A DNA stretch of 10,843 nucleotides from an uncultured Faecalibacterium sp. (GCA_934525325.1 CAKSZE010000057.1:1-10843), one strand, 5' to 3'. Counted from the stretch's first letter, positions 1 to 5,923 are shown. Made by a program: numbers and translations. Notes: a model not told the origin generated them from the letters alone.

Positions 1-87
1 GTGGAGTCCAGAGGTAGGGAGGGGGGACTCGGAACACCCCTCCCTGCCTCTGGCCCAGCGGAGCGTCCCTGCACGCTTGCGGCAAGC
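1..87 (-). repeat. Inverted-repeat copy 1 flanking the feo locus (may continue past window edge)
   Basis: This segment matches the reverse complement of 3842-3928 over 87 bases, with only about four substitutions (one near base 28, three at about 69-71). It contains a long internal hairpin whose arms are 8-24 and 37-53 (CCAGAGGTAGGGAGGGG against CCCCTCCCTGCCTCTGG, with one T-G wobble). A second small dyad, GCTTG-CGG-CAAGC, sits at its inner end. The match stops sharply at base 87. The outer end cannot be judged because it is the window edge. It looks like a dispersed, palindromic, non-coding element; no transposase is visible. Confidence 0.85.
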
Positions 88-170
88 GGAAAGGTACTCC
101 CGCAGCGATGACTGGGGGAGTTTCCATCGTCACCCTGCCCTATAAAACCGCGAAACAGCCCCTAAAAAAG

Positions 171-354
171 TAAACATTAGCTAACTTTATCTCAAGAAAT
201 GGAGTTAGTCATTGATGATTTTGATAAAAATGCAGGGCACTGCTGGCATAAAATTTGTTTGTTCATATAAACTAACTATGAGATGGCAAAAATCTATTGA
301 CAAGCTGGGTTAGCAGCGGTAAACTGTCTACGCTGATAGTTACGGCTGACTAAC
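171..354. promoter_or_regulatory. Cluster of GTTAG/CTAAC half-sites in the feo leader (candidate metalloregulator operators)
   Basis: Five GTTAG or CTAAC pentamers lie in this short AT-rich stretch: 181-185 (minus), 204-208 (plus), 272-276 (minus), 309-313 (plus) and 350-354 (minus). The 309-313 copy sits between the -35 and -10 elements of the feo promoter, and 350-354 is just downstream, so occupation would block transcription. The reverse complement of 171-188 matches 15 of 18 bases at 3351-3368, upstream of the DtxR-like gene. DtxR-family boxes are known to be built from TTAGGTTAG-like halves, which these resemble. Binding by the downstream regulator is inference. Confidence 0.5.
297..325 (+). 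promoter_or_regulatory. Promoter of the feo operon
   Basis: A perfect TTGACA (297-302) is followed after 17 bases by TAAACT (320-325), which matches four of six bases of the consensus -10. It lies about 70 bases before the first feoA start, in the only AT-rich stretch upstream of the operon. A GTTAG half-site falls inside the spacer. Confidence 0.65.
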
Positions 355-396
355 CACCGCAGCATCACATCATTTTTATGGAAGGGGAGCACAGCG

Positions 397-612
397 ATGA
401 TGCCTTTGACGATGACAAAAGCAGGCGAGACCGTCACCATCCGCAAGATCAGCGGCAAGGACGAGGTTCGGCTGCATCTGGCCGAGCTGGGGTTCGTGGT
501 GGGCAGCGAGGTGACCGTGGTCAACGAGATCGCGGGCAACCTGATCGTGCAGGTCAAACAGAGCCGTCTGGCACTGGATAAGACCATGGCAAGCCGCATC
601 ATGGTGGCCTGA
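397..612 (+). CDS. feoA: FeoA family protein (first copy)
   Basis: Small cytosolic FeoA-type protein of 71 residues, in the usual 70-85 range. FeoA is an SH3-like domain protein thought to support FeoB in ferrous-iron uptake. The sequence shows the family pattern: an opening stretch on controlling activity (MTKAGETVTIRKISG), a middle LAELGFVVGSEVTVV where the 'hLxxhGhhxGxxhxh' signature sits, then a basic strand QVKQSRLALD and a hydrophobic tail. The start at 397 has a GGGGAG Shine-Dalgarno about nine bases upstream; a second ATG follows immediately at 400. It is the first gene of feoA-feoA-feoB and shares the upstream promoter. It differs clearly from the second copy, so the two may not be interchangeable. 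Role in iron uptake is inferred from family and neighbours. Confidence 0.9.
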   Translation: MMPLTMTKAGETVTIRKISGKDEVRLHLAELGFVVGSEVTVVNEIAGNLIVQVKQSRLALDKTMASRIMVA

Positions 613-633
613 GCAGCGCCTTCCCGGTGCTGC
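613..633 (+). other. Intercistronic hairpin between the two feoA genes
   Basis: Immediately after the stop codon of the first feoA, GCAGCGCC (613-620) pairs with GGTGCTGC (626-633) around a TTCCC loop, with one G-T wobble. No T-run follows, so it is not a terminator. It could stabilise or mark a processing point in the polycistronic mRNA; this is inference. Confidence 0.45.
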
Positions 634-663
634 ATGAAATAACGCAAGGGAGGAACGAGTACG

Positions 664-885
664 ATGAAAACACTGAAAGACGTAAAGGTGGGCGAGACCG
701 CCACCGTGGCACGGCTGCACGGCGAAGGCCCGGTGAAGCGCCGCATCATGGATATGGGCATCACCAAGGGGGTGCAGATCTATGTGCGCAAGGTGGCGCC
801 GCTGGGCGACCCCATGGAGCTGACCGTGCGCAACTACGAGTTGAGCGTGCGCAAGGCCGACGCTGAGATGATCGAAGTGGTCTGA
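664..885 (+). CDS. feoA: FeoA family protein (second copy)
   Basis: Second FeoA-type protein, 73 residues. It carries the family signature more typically than the first copy: a VGETATVARLHGEGPVKRR opening, then MDMGITKGVQIYVRKVAPLGDPMEL, where IMDMGITKG is the characteristic turn and PLGDPM is the strand before the conserved basic YELSVRKADA. It has a strong GGGAGG ribosome-binding site about 11 bases upstream of ATG 664. It lies 51 bases after the first feoA and 29 bases before feoB, so co-translation in one operon is likely. Tandem feoA genes before feoB are common in Clostridia. The product is expected at the inner face of the membrane with FeoB; exact role is not settled for the family. 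Confidence 0.93.
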   Translation: MKTLKDVKVGETATVARLHGEGPVKRRIMDMGITKGVQIYVRKVAPLGDPMELTVRNYELSVRKADAEMIEVV

Positions 886-914
886 TAAGACCAAAGGGAG
901 GAAAGGTATCCGCA

Positions 915-3101
915 ATGAGCATTAAAATTGCACTGGCCGGCAACCCGAACTGCGGCAAAACGACCCTGTTCAATAACCTGACCGGCTCCAACCAGTATGT
1001 GGGCAACTGGCCCGGCGTTACTGTGGAAAAAAAGGAAGGCAAACTCAAGGGCGACAAGGACGTGATCATTCAGGATCTGCCCGGCATCTACTCGCTGTCC
1101 CCCTACACGCTGGAGGAAGTCGTCTCCCGTACTTACCTTGTGAAGGAGAAGCCCGACGCCATCCTGAACATCATCGATGGCACCAACATCGAGCGCAACC
1201 TGTACCTGACCACCCAGCTCATCGAGCTGGGCATCCCGGTGGTCATGGCTGTGAACATGATCGATCTGGTGCGCAAGAACGGCGACACCATCGACCTGAA
1301 GAAGCTGAGCGCAGAGCTGGGCTGTCAGGCAGTGGAGATCAGCGCCCTGAAGGGCGAGGGCACCGAAGCGGCCGCAAAGGCTGCGGTGGCTGCCGCTAAG
1401 GCCGCCAAGACCGGCGAGCTGCCCCATGTGTTCACCGGCAGTGTGGAGCACGCCATTGCCCACATTGAGGAGAGCATTCAGGGCAAGGTGGATGACCGCT
1501 TCCTGCGCTGGTACGCCGTCAAGCTGTTCGAGCGGGACGAGAAGGTGCTGGCAGAGCTGAAGCTGGACAAGGCACTGGTGGACCACATCGACGAGCACAT
1601 TCAGGACTGCGAAAAAGAGATGGACGATGACGCCGAGAGCATCATCACCAACCAGCGCTACGCCTACATCAACACCGTGGTGCACAAGGCAGTCAAGAAG
1701 AAGGCCCGCACCGAGCACCTGACCATCTCGGATAAGATCGACCAGATCGTCACCAACCGCGTGCTGGCACTGCCCATCTTTGCAGTGGTGATGTACCTGA
1801 TGTACTCCCTGTCCATGGGCACCTCCATCGCGGACGGCGGCTGGGCGCTGGGCACCTTTGCCACCGAGTGGACGAATGATGTGCTCTTCGGCGAGATTGT
1901 TCCCAATGCGCTGGGCGGCTTTTTGGAGAGCATCGGCGTGGCGGGCTGGCTGTACGGCCTGATCATGGACGGCATCGTGGCCGGTGTGGGCGCAGTGCTG
2001 GGCTTTGTGCCCCAGATGCTGGTGCTGTTCTTCCTGCTGTCTATCCTGGAGGACGTGGGCTATATGTCCCGCGTGGCCTTTATCATGGACCGTATCTTCC
2101 GCAAGTTCGGCCTTTCCGGCAAGAGCTTTATCCCGGTGCTGGTGGGCACCGGCTGCGGCGTGCCGGGCGTTATGGCAAGCCGTACCATCGAGAACGAGCG
2201 TGACCGCCGCATGACCATCATGACCACCTGCTTCATCCCCTGCGGCGCAAAGATGCCCATCATCGGCCTGATCGCCGGTGCACTGTTCGGCGGCTCTTCG
2301 CTGGTGGCAGTGTCTGCCTACTTCATCGGCATGGCAGCCATCATCTGCTCCGGCATCATGCTGAAAAAGACCAAGGCCTTTGCGGGCGACCCCGCACCCT
2401 TCGTTATGGAGCTGCCCGCCTACCATGTGCCCGCATGGGGCAACGTGCTGCGGGCAACCTGGGAGCGCGGCTGGTCCTTCATCAAGCGCGCAGGCTCTGT
2501 AATTTTGCTCTCCACCGTCATCCTGTGGTTTGCACAGGGCTTCGGCTTTGAGAACGGTGCCTTTGGCATGATCGAGGATCAGGACAACTCCATCCTCGCC
2601 ATCGTCGCCACCAAGGTCGCATGGATCTTTGCACCTCTGGGCTTCGGCAACTGGAAGGCCACTGTGGCAAGCGTTACCGGCCTGATCGCCAAGGAGAACG
2701 TGGTTGGCACCTTCGGTGTGCTGTACCACTTCGGCGGCGAGCTTTCCGATAACGGCGACGAGATCTGGGCATTGGTTGCACAGGACTACACCGCCCTGTC
2801 TGCTTACGCCTTCATGATTTTCAACCTGCTGTGCGCCCCCTGCTTTGCCGCAATGGGTGCCATCAAGCGCGAGATGAACAACGGCAAGTGGACGGCCTTT
2901 GCCATCGGCTATATGTGCGCACTGGCCTACTGCGCTGCGCTGGTGGTGTATCAGCTGGGCGGCCTTATCACCGGCGAGGTGCACTTTGGCCTGTTCACCG
3001 TGGTGGCTGTTGCGGTGCTGGCAGCGTTTATCTACCTGCTGGTGCGCCCCAACAAGTACGCAAACAACAACGAAGTAAAGCTGGATACTTCCCGTATCTG
3101 A
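915..3101 (+). CDS. feoB: Ferrous iron transporter FeoB
   Basis: FeoB is the membrane permease of bacterial Fe(II) uptake, with a cytosolic N-terminal G domain. At 728 residues it is of standard length. The G motifs are visible: GNPNCGKT (9-16), T36 in switch I, DLPG (54-57), NMID (114-117) and SALK (143-146). A helical region with guanine-dissociation-inhibitor character follows to about residue 270. The membrane part begins near residue 285 and carries the two mirrored Gate motifs with their cysteines: GTGCGVPG (411-418) and FIPCGAKMP (440-448). The Shine-Dalgarno GGGAGG is about 13 bases upstream of ATG 915, slightly long. The gene follows two feoA genes and precedes a Cys-rich mini-protein, forming a complete feo operon. 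Substrate identity as Fe(II) is from family knowledge. Confidence 0.98.
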   Translation: MSIKIALAGNPNCGKTTLFNNLTGSNQYVGNWPGVTVEKKEGKLKGDKDVIIQDLPGIYSLSPYTLEEVVSRTYLVKEKPDAILNIIDGTNIERNLYLTTQLIELGIPVVMAVNMIDLVRKNGDTIDLKKLSAELGCQAVEISALKGEGTEAAAKAAVAAAKAAKTGELPHVFTGSVEHAIAHIEESIQGKVDDRFLRWYAVKLFERDEKVLAELKLDKALVDHIDEHIQDCEKEMDDDAESIITNQRYAYINTVVHKAVKKKARTEHLTISDKIDQIVTNRVLALPIFAVVMYLMYSLSMGTSIADGGWALGTFATEWTNDVLFGEIVPNALGGFLESIGVAGWLYGLIMDGIVAGVGAVLGFVPQMLVLFFLLSILEDVGYMSRVAFIMDRIFRKFGLSGKSFIPVLVGTGCGVPGVMASRTIENERDRRMTIMTTCFIPCGAKMPIIGLIAGALFGGSSLVAVSAYFIGMAAIICSGIMLKKTKAFAGDPAPFVMELPAYHVPAWGNVLRATWERGWSFIKRAGSVILLSTVILWFAQGFGFENGAFGMIEDQDNSILAIVATKVAWIFAPLGFGNWKATVASVTGLIAKENVVGTFGVLYHFGGELSDNGDEIWALVAQDYTALSAYAFMIFNLLCAPCFAAMGAIKREMNNGKWTAFAIGYMCALAYCAALVVYQLGGLITGEVHFGLFTVVAVAVLAAFIYLLVRPNKYANNNEVKLDTSRI

Positions 3102-3125
3102 TAGAAACGAAAGGGTGTATGCTGT

Positions 3126-3281
3126 ATGATGGAATTTATTGCAACAAACTTTAATCTGCCCACCATCATCGTGGCAGCGCTGGTGTTCGGCGCGCTGGGC
3201 TGGGTCGTATGGCACACCCACAAGCACGGCGGCGGCTGCAGCTGCGGCGGCGATTGCAGCCACTGCAAGGGCTGCCACTGA
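3126..3281 (+). CDS. FeoB-associated Cys-rich membrane mini-protein
   Basis: A 51-residue reading frame starting with two Met codons; an AAAGGG ribosome-binding sequence lies about ten bases upstream of 3126. Residues 11-29 form one hydrophobic helix (LPTIIVAALVFGALGWVVW). A His-rich linker HTHKHGGG follows, and then a cysteine cluster with pattern CSCGGDCSHCKGC containing five Cys and ending in His. Proteins of this design are regularly found directly after feoB in Firmicutes and are annotated as FeoB-associated Cys-rich membrane proteins; they may play a FeoC-like or metal-handling role, which is unproven. The gene starts 24 bases after feoB and ends just before the operon terminator, so it is the last operon member. 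Confidence 0.88.
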   Translation: MMEFIATNFNLPTIIVAALVFGALGWVVWHTHKHGGGCSCGGDCSHCKGCH

Positions 3282-3301
3282 GCAATGAAGCATTAAACCG
3301 C

Positions 3302-3341
3302 AAGGAGCGCGGGCTGAAACTCTCGGCTCGCGCTCCTTTTT
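3302..3341 (+). terminator. Rho-independent terminator of the feo operon
   Basis: AAGGAGCGCG (3302-3311) pairs with CGCGCTCCTT at the other side of a loop that can form further pairs (GGCTGA against TCGGCT), followed by a run of T residues to 3341. It lies 20 bases after the mini-protein stop. Confidence 0.9.
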
Positions 3342-3350
3342 AGTTAAAAC

Positions 3351-3369
3351 AAAGTTAGCTTATGATAAC
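3351..3369. promoter_or_regulatory. Candidate operator before the DtxR-like gene
   Basis: AAAGTTAGCTTATGATAAC is an imperfect palindrome (GTTAGCTT against ATGATAAC, six of eight positions paired). It matches the reverse complement of 171-188 in the feo leader at 15 of 18 positions. The site lies about 40 bases before the regulator start, consistent with autoregulation together with feo control. Inference from shared sequence only. Confidence 0.5.
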
Positions 3370-3409
3370 ACCGGGCAATCCCCGGCGCGTAAAAAGGAGA
3401 GTGACCGGT

Positions 3410-3811
3410 ATGCAGCTGACCGCAGCGCATCTGCGCTATCTGCTGGCCATCTACGAGGTAAGCCGCACCCATCTGGACATCAGCTCCCGCAGCATTGCGG
3501 AAAAGCTGGGGGTGACAAAACCCTCGGTGGTGCGCATATTGAACCTGCTCATGGAGCAGGGCATGATCGTAAAAGAATACTACGGCAAGATCTACCTGAC
3601 CGACCGCGGCATCTGGGTGGCAAAGCGGGTGCAGCAGGAGCTGGACGCCATTCTGGCGCACTTCCCGCCGGTGAGCGGGGAATTGACAAAGGAAGAGCAG
3701 TGGAACGCCGCCCTTGCCATGACCAGCGCCTTACCCCAGCGCCTTTTTACCGCCGACTATGAGCGGATGGTGGAAGGAGAAGAGGGCTGCGCCGCAGGCG
3801 GGACGATTTGA
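3410..3811 (+). CDS. MntR/DtxR-like winged-helix regulator lacking recognisable metal ligands
   Basis: A 133-residue protein with the N-terminal winged-helix layout of the DtxR/MntR family: helix 1 AAHLRYLLAIYEV, HTH region SIAEKLGVTKPSVVRILNLL (about residues 34-53), wing VKEYYGKIYLTDRG, then the helix IWVAKRVQQELDAIL. I place the start at 3410, which has AAGGAGA nine bases upstream; the in-frame ATG at 3362 has no ribosome-binding site. The gene sits 128 bases after the feo operon and likely controls it. By hand alignment with Bacillus MntR, the six metal ligands (D8, E11, H77, E99, E102, H103) correspond to R, L, Q and non-ligand residues, so canonical metal sensing looks absent. The C-terminal tail is short and no SH3 domain follows. 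No terminator directly follows; the next sequence is the repeat region. Confidence 0.8.
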   Translation: MQLTAAHLRYLLAIYEVSRTHLDISSRSIAEKLGVTKPSVVRILNLLMEQGMIVKEYYGKIYLTDRGIWVAKRVQQELDAILAHFPPVSGELTKEEQWNAALAMTSALPQRLFTADYERMVEGEEGCAAGGTI

Positions 3812-3841
3812 AATGCATCGCGCTCCGCAGGGAAAGTAATT

Positions 3842-3928
3842 GCTTGCCGCAAGCGTGCAAAGACGCTCCGCTGGGCCAGAGGCAGGGAGGGGTGTTCCGA
3901 CTCCCCCCTCCCTACCTCTGGACTCCAC
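3842..3928 (+). repeat. Inverted-repeat copy 2 flanking the feo locus
   Basis: Inverted partner of bases 1-87, starting 30 bases after the regulator stop codon. The central hairpin pairs CCAGAGGCAGGGAGGGG (3876-3892) with CCCCTCCCTACCTCTGG (3905-3921), a 17-bp stem with a single C-A mismatch that is a T-G wobble in copy 1, a change that keeps the stem intact. The element may continue beyond 3928, because its partner is cut by the window edge. Confidence 0.85.
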
Positions 3929-4097
3929 CCACCCCGCAATGCAACAACTGCGACCGCCGCCAGCGGCGGAAACAGGGAGCGGTTGTTGGGGCAGCGGCCA
4001 GCAAGACGCGAGTGCCACCCAAGGCACGAAGCGGATGCTGGGTGCCGCAACCCGTCGCCAAGGGCTGCTCGCCCTTGACAATCCTAAAGAAGAAGTC
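3929..4097. other. Gene-free structured region following the repeat
   Basis: No convincing gene on either strand; overlapping short frames lack codon logic and ribosome-binding sites. It is rich in self-complementary segments: CAACAAC (about 3950) with GTTGTTG (about 3984), CCGCC with GGCGG inside that, CACCCA (about 4015) with TGGGTG (about 4038), and AAGGGC with GCCCTT around 4070. The amount of nested pairing suggests part of a larger repeat element or a structured RNA. I do not recognise an RNA family. Confidence 0.4.
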
Positions 4098-4159
4098 GAA
4101 GCACAAAAAAGCTAGCGCTGCGCCAGTCGGCGCTATCGCTTTAACGCTTTTTTCGCTTC
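4098..4159. terminator. Long bidirectional terminator-like hairpin
   Basis: Nested arms GAAGC (4098-4102), AAAAAAGC (4105-4112) and TAGCGC (4113-4118) pair with GCGCTA (4130-4135), GCTTTTTT (4146-4153) and GCTTC (4155-4159). The A-run on one arm and T-run on the other would allow termination on either strand. It may terminate the DtxR-like transcript or belong to the repeat element. Confidence 0.5.
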
Positions 4160-4170
4160 TCCATTTATAG

Positions 4171-4260
4171 CCCCTCAGTCGCTGCGCGACAGATTCCCCT
4201 TTTTGTCACCTGCGGTGACATCTTCCCCCGGCCGGGGGAAGTCGGCCCTCTCGGGGGAGC
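4171..4260. repeat. Array of short perfect hairpins, dispersed-repeat type
   Basis: Three perfect palindromes follow each other: GTCGC-TGC-GCGAC (4178-4190), TGTCACC-TGC-GGTGACA (4204-4220) and CTTCCCCCGGCCGGGGGAAG (4222-4241). A weaker CCCTC/GGGGG dyad comes next. The third palindrome matches 19 of 20 bases at 5930-5949, where it acts as a gene terminator. Such CCCCTCAGTCGC-type hairpin strings are known as scattered intergenic repeats in Faecalibacterium and related Clostridia (from memory, not searched). Confidence 0.6.
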
Positions 4261-4272
4261 AAGCGCCCGCCC

Positions 4273-4305
4273 GCAGCGCCATGCTTTCGTAGAAAGCGGC
4301 GCTGC
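4273..4305. repeat. Perfect two-segment hairpin
   Basis: GCAGCGCC (4273-4280) and GCTTTC (4283-4288) pair with GAAAGC (4292-4297) and GGCGCTGC (4298-4305), leaving only a two-base bulge and a GTA loop. No T-run follows. It is part of the hairpin-dense intergenic block. Confidence 0.6.
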
Positions 4306-4342
4306 AAATGCCGTTTCCCTCTACGACCCCTCCTGTGAAAAT

Positions 4343-4378
4343 GCAAAGCCGGAGCGTCCGCAGACGCTCCGGCTTTGC
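4343..4378. repeat. Perfect 16-bp stem-loop
   Basis: GCAAAGCCGGAGCGTC (4343-4358) is exactly complementary to 4363-4378 around a CGCA tetraloop. The following sequence is AT-rich (CTCTATTAAAAATATTC) but lacks a clear T-run, so termination is possible but not certain. From here to the tRNA promoter at 4562 I see no gene, only AT/GC-mixed intergenic sequence. Confidence 0.6.
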
Positions 4379-4561
4379 TCTATTAAAAATATTCTTTCCG
4401 CTATTTATGCGCAGAGCAACGCGGCGCGCATTCTAAATCGTCCCACTCCCCCGGTTTCCCGCTGTTTTGGGCAAGGTGCGCAAAAAGGGAGCGAAATCCC
4501 TCTGGCGCGCCCGGAAGGTTTCCCGTTGCACAATAGAAACTAAAAAATATTAAAAAAGGGG

Positions 4562-4590
4562 TTGACATTCTGCCCGGCCTATGGTATTAT
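4562..4590 (+). promoter_or_regulatory. Promoter of the initiator tRNA gene
   Basis: Perfect TTGACA (4562-4567), a 17-base spacer and TATTAT (4585-4590), five of six -10 matches. The tRNA begins 46 bases after the -10, consistent with a short 5' leader removed by RNase P. Confidence 0.9.
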
Positions 4591-4635
4591 ACTTGAGCAG
4601 TCAGCGAGAATCGCTGGAGAGCAAAAAGTAAATAT

Positions 4636-4709
<74 letters not shown>

Positions 4710-4713
4710 CTAC

Positions 4714-4752
4714 CAAGCAGATTGAATTCTTGAAATTCGATCTGCTTTTTTT
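4714..4752 (+). terminator. Terminator of the tRNA-fMet unit
   Basis: AAGCAGAT (from 4715) and inner GAATT pair with AATTC and ATCTGCTT around a CTTGA-type loop, followed by seven T residues. It starts a few bases after the mature tRNA end. Confidence 0.93.
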
Positions 4753-4771
4753 GTGTTTTGACATTATACAA

Positions 4772-4906
4772 ATTGAGCCACGGGCGGAACTTGCCGTCCC
4801 TGGTGGGCTTGCAGCGATCCGCGATCTGACCCATGGTGATATCGGTAAAGGCGTCCACGATGCCCACTACACCGGCGGAAACGCCCAGCACGTCGGTGCA
4901 ATAATA
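4772..4906 (-). pseudogene. Orphan fragment of a GPH-family (MelB-like) sugar:cation symporter
   Basis: About 45 codons on the minus strand read YYCTDVLGVSAGVVGIVDA, then FTDITMGQIADRC and GKFRPWLN. This is the start of a glycoside-pentoside-hexuronide symporter: the end of the first membrane helix with the YTDVLG-type motif, the second helix, and the loop motif D-x-x-MGxIADR...RPW. Full-length members have about 450 residues, so about 90% is missing. Similarity ends abruptly at both sides, and no start codon or ribosome-binding site is present at the upstream end. The frame stays open into the tRNA terminator, so no stop shows decay; truncation is the evidence. It lies head-to-head with a UxuB-like SDR, and GPH permeases often accompany hexuronate genes, so a lost hexuronate permease is plausible. 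Confidence 0.75.
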
Positions 4907-4914
4907 AGAACGTT

Positions 4915-4944
4915 CTGGCAAAGAACGTCTTTTTCTGTTATACT
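4915..4944 (+). promoter_or_regulatory. Probable promoter of the SDR gene
   Basis: TATACT (4939-4944) matches five of six -10 bases; CTGGCA (4915-4920) is a weak -35 at 18 bases. It follows a short dyad ACGTTCT-GGCAA-AGAACGT and a T-run, which may be a terminator or an operator. The SDR start is 36 bases downstream. Confidence 0.5.
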
Positions 4945-4979
4945 CTAGCCAACGAATACAGCTGTAACAGGAGGATGTT

Positions 4980-5834
4980 ATGCAAAAGAATGTACTGAAC
5001 ACCGATCTCACCGGCAAGGTGGCTGTCGTCACCGGCGCAAGCGGGACATTGTGCTCCATTTTTGCCAAGGCGCTGGCACGGGCGGGCGCAAAGGTGGCGC
5101 TGCTGGGCCGCAACATGGATAAGCTCAAGGCGCTTGCGGACGAGATCGAAGCCGAGGGCGGCATTGCCAAGGGCTACACCTGCAATGTGATGAACAAGGC
5201 CAACTGCCTGCAGGTAGCCGAGGATGTGCTGGCAGACTTTGGCCCCTGCGATATCCTTGTGAACGGTGCAGGCGGCAACAACGCCCGCGCCAACACGGAC
5301 AAGGAATATTTTGAGATGGCCGATCTGGAAAGCGACACCGTCACCTTCTTTGATCTGGACGAGAGCGGCGTGGAGATGGTGTTCAACCTGAACTTCATCG
5401 GCACCCTGCTGCCCACGCAGGCCTTTGCCCGGCAGATGGTAGGGCGCGCGGGCTGCAACATCCTGAACATTTCCAGCATGAACGCCTACCTGCCCCTGAC
5501 CAAGATCCCCGCCTACTCCGGCTCCAAGGCTGCTGTGACCAACTTTACCCAGTGGCTGGCGGTGCACTTCAGCAAGGTGGGCATTCGGGTCAACGCCATC
5601 GCCCCGGGCTTTTTTGCCAGCGAGCAGAACGCAAAGCTGCTCTTCAACGAGGACGGCACCCCTACCGAGCGTACCAAAAAGATCCTTGCCGCCACCCCCA
5701 TGGGACATTTCGGCGACAGCGAGAAGGACCTTGTGGGCGCGTTGCTGTTCCTGTTGAACAATGAGGCAGCAGGTTTCATCACCGGCATCTGCCTGCCGGT
5801 GGACGGCGGCTTCTCGGCCTATTCCGGCGTGTAA
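4980..5834 (+). CDS. SDR-family oxidoreductase, probable UxuB-type D-fructuronate reductase (D-mannonate oxidoreductase)
   Basis: Classical short-chain dehydrogenase of 284 residues, cytosolic. Visible elements: Rossmann nucleotide loop TGASGTL (18-24), NGAGG (95-99), catalytic Asn138 in NLNFIGT, Ser166 in NISSMNAY, and Tyr179/Lys183 in PAYSGSK. Further on come RVNAIAPGFF, EQNAKLLFNEDGT and the C-terminal PVDGGFSAYSGV. The combination GPCDILVNGAGGNN, FFDLDESG, SSMNAYLPLTKIPAYSG and FFASEQN resembles the SDR-type fructuronate reductases of Firmicutes (Bacillus UxuB/YjmF), which interconvert D-fructuronate and D-mannonate in hexuronate degradation. AGGAGG lies six bases before ATG 4980. The third glycine of the usual TGxxxGxG loop is Cys25. 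The neighbouring GPH symporter remnant supports a hexuronate context; the exact substrate is inference. Confidence 0.85.
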   Translation: MQKNVLNTDLTGKVAVVTGASGTLCSIFAKALARAGAKVALLGRNMDKLKALADEIEAEGGIAKGYTCNVMNKANCLQVAEDVLADFGPCDILVNGAGGNNARANTDKEYFEMADLESDTVTFFDLDESGVEMVFNLNFIGTLLPTQAFARQMVGRAGCNILNISSMNAYLPLTKIPAYSGSKAAVTNFTQWLAVHFSKVGIRVNAIAPGFFASEQNAKLLFNEDGTPTERTKKILAATPMGHFGDSEKDLVGALLFLLNNEAAGFITGICLPVDGGFSAYSGV

Positions 5835-5857
5835 TAAGCACTGCAAGATATACAAAA

Positions 5858-5909
5858 ACCACCCCTGTTTCCCGGTGCAGCAGCCCGGCGGGACAGGGGT
5901 GGTCTTTTT
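5858..5909 (+). terminator. Terminator of the SDR gene
   Basis: ACCACCCCTGT (5858-5868) is exactly complementary to ACAGGGGTGGT (5893-5903), with a CCCGG/CCGGG-capable loop, followed by CTTTTTC. The A-run on the left arm would also permit use on the minus strand. Confidence 0.92.
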
Positions 5910-5923
5910 CAGCGGGGTGGAAC

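Noticed and set aside
834..3293. An 819-codon open frame on the minus strand opposite feoB
   Set aside because: It is the antisense shadow of a GC-rich gene: composition is His/Gln/Cys-rich with no domain, and feoB on the plus strand has all its family motifs.
3362..3409. Upstream ATG start for the DtxR-like protein
   Set aside because: The ATG lies inside the candidate operator without a Shine-Dalgarno; 3410 is clearly better supplied.
3808..4170. Overlapping plus and minus frames in the repeat region after the regulator
   Set aside because: They run straight through palindromic repeats, have no ribosome-binding sites and no family-like composition.
3842..4378. CRISPR array
   Set aside because: The hairpins differ from each other in sequence and spacing; there is no regular direct repeat with unique spacers and no cas gene.
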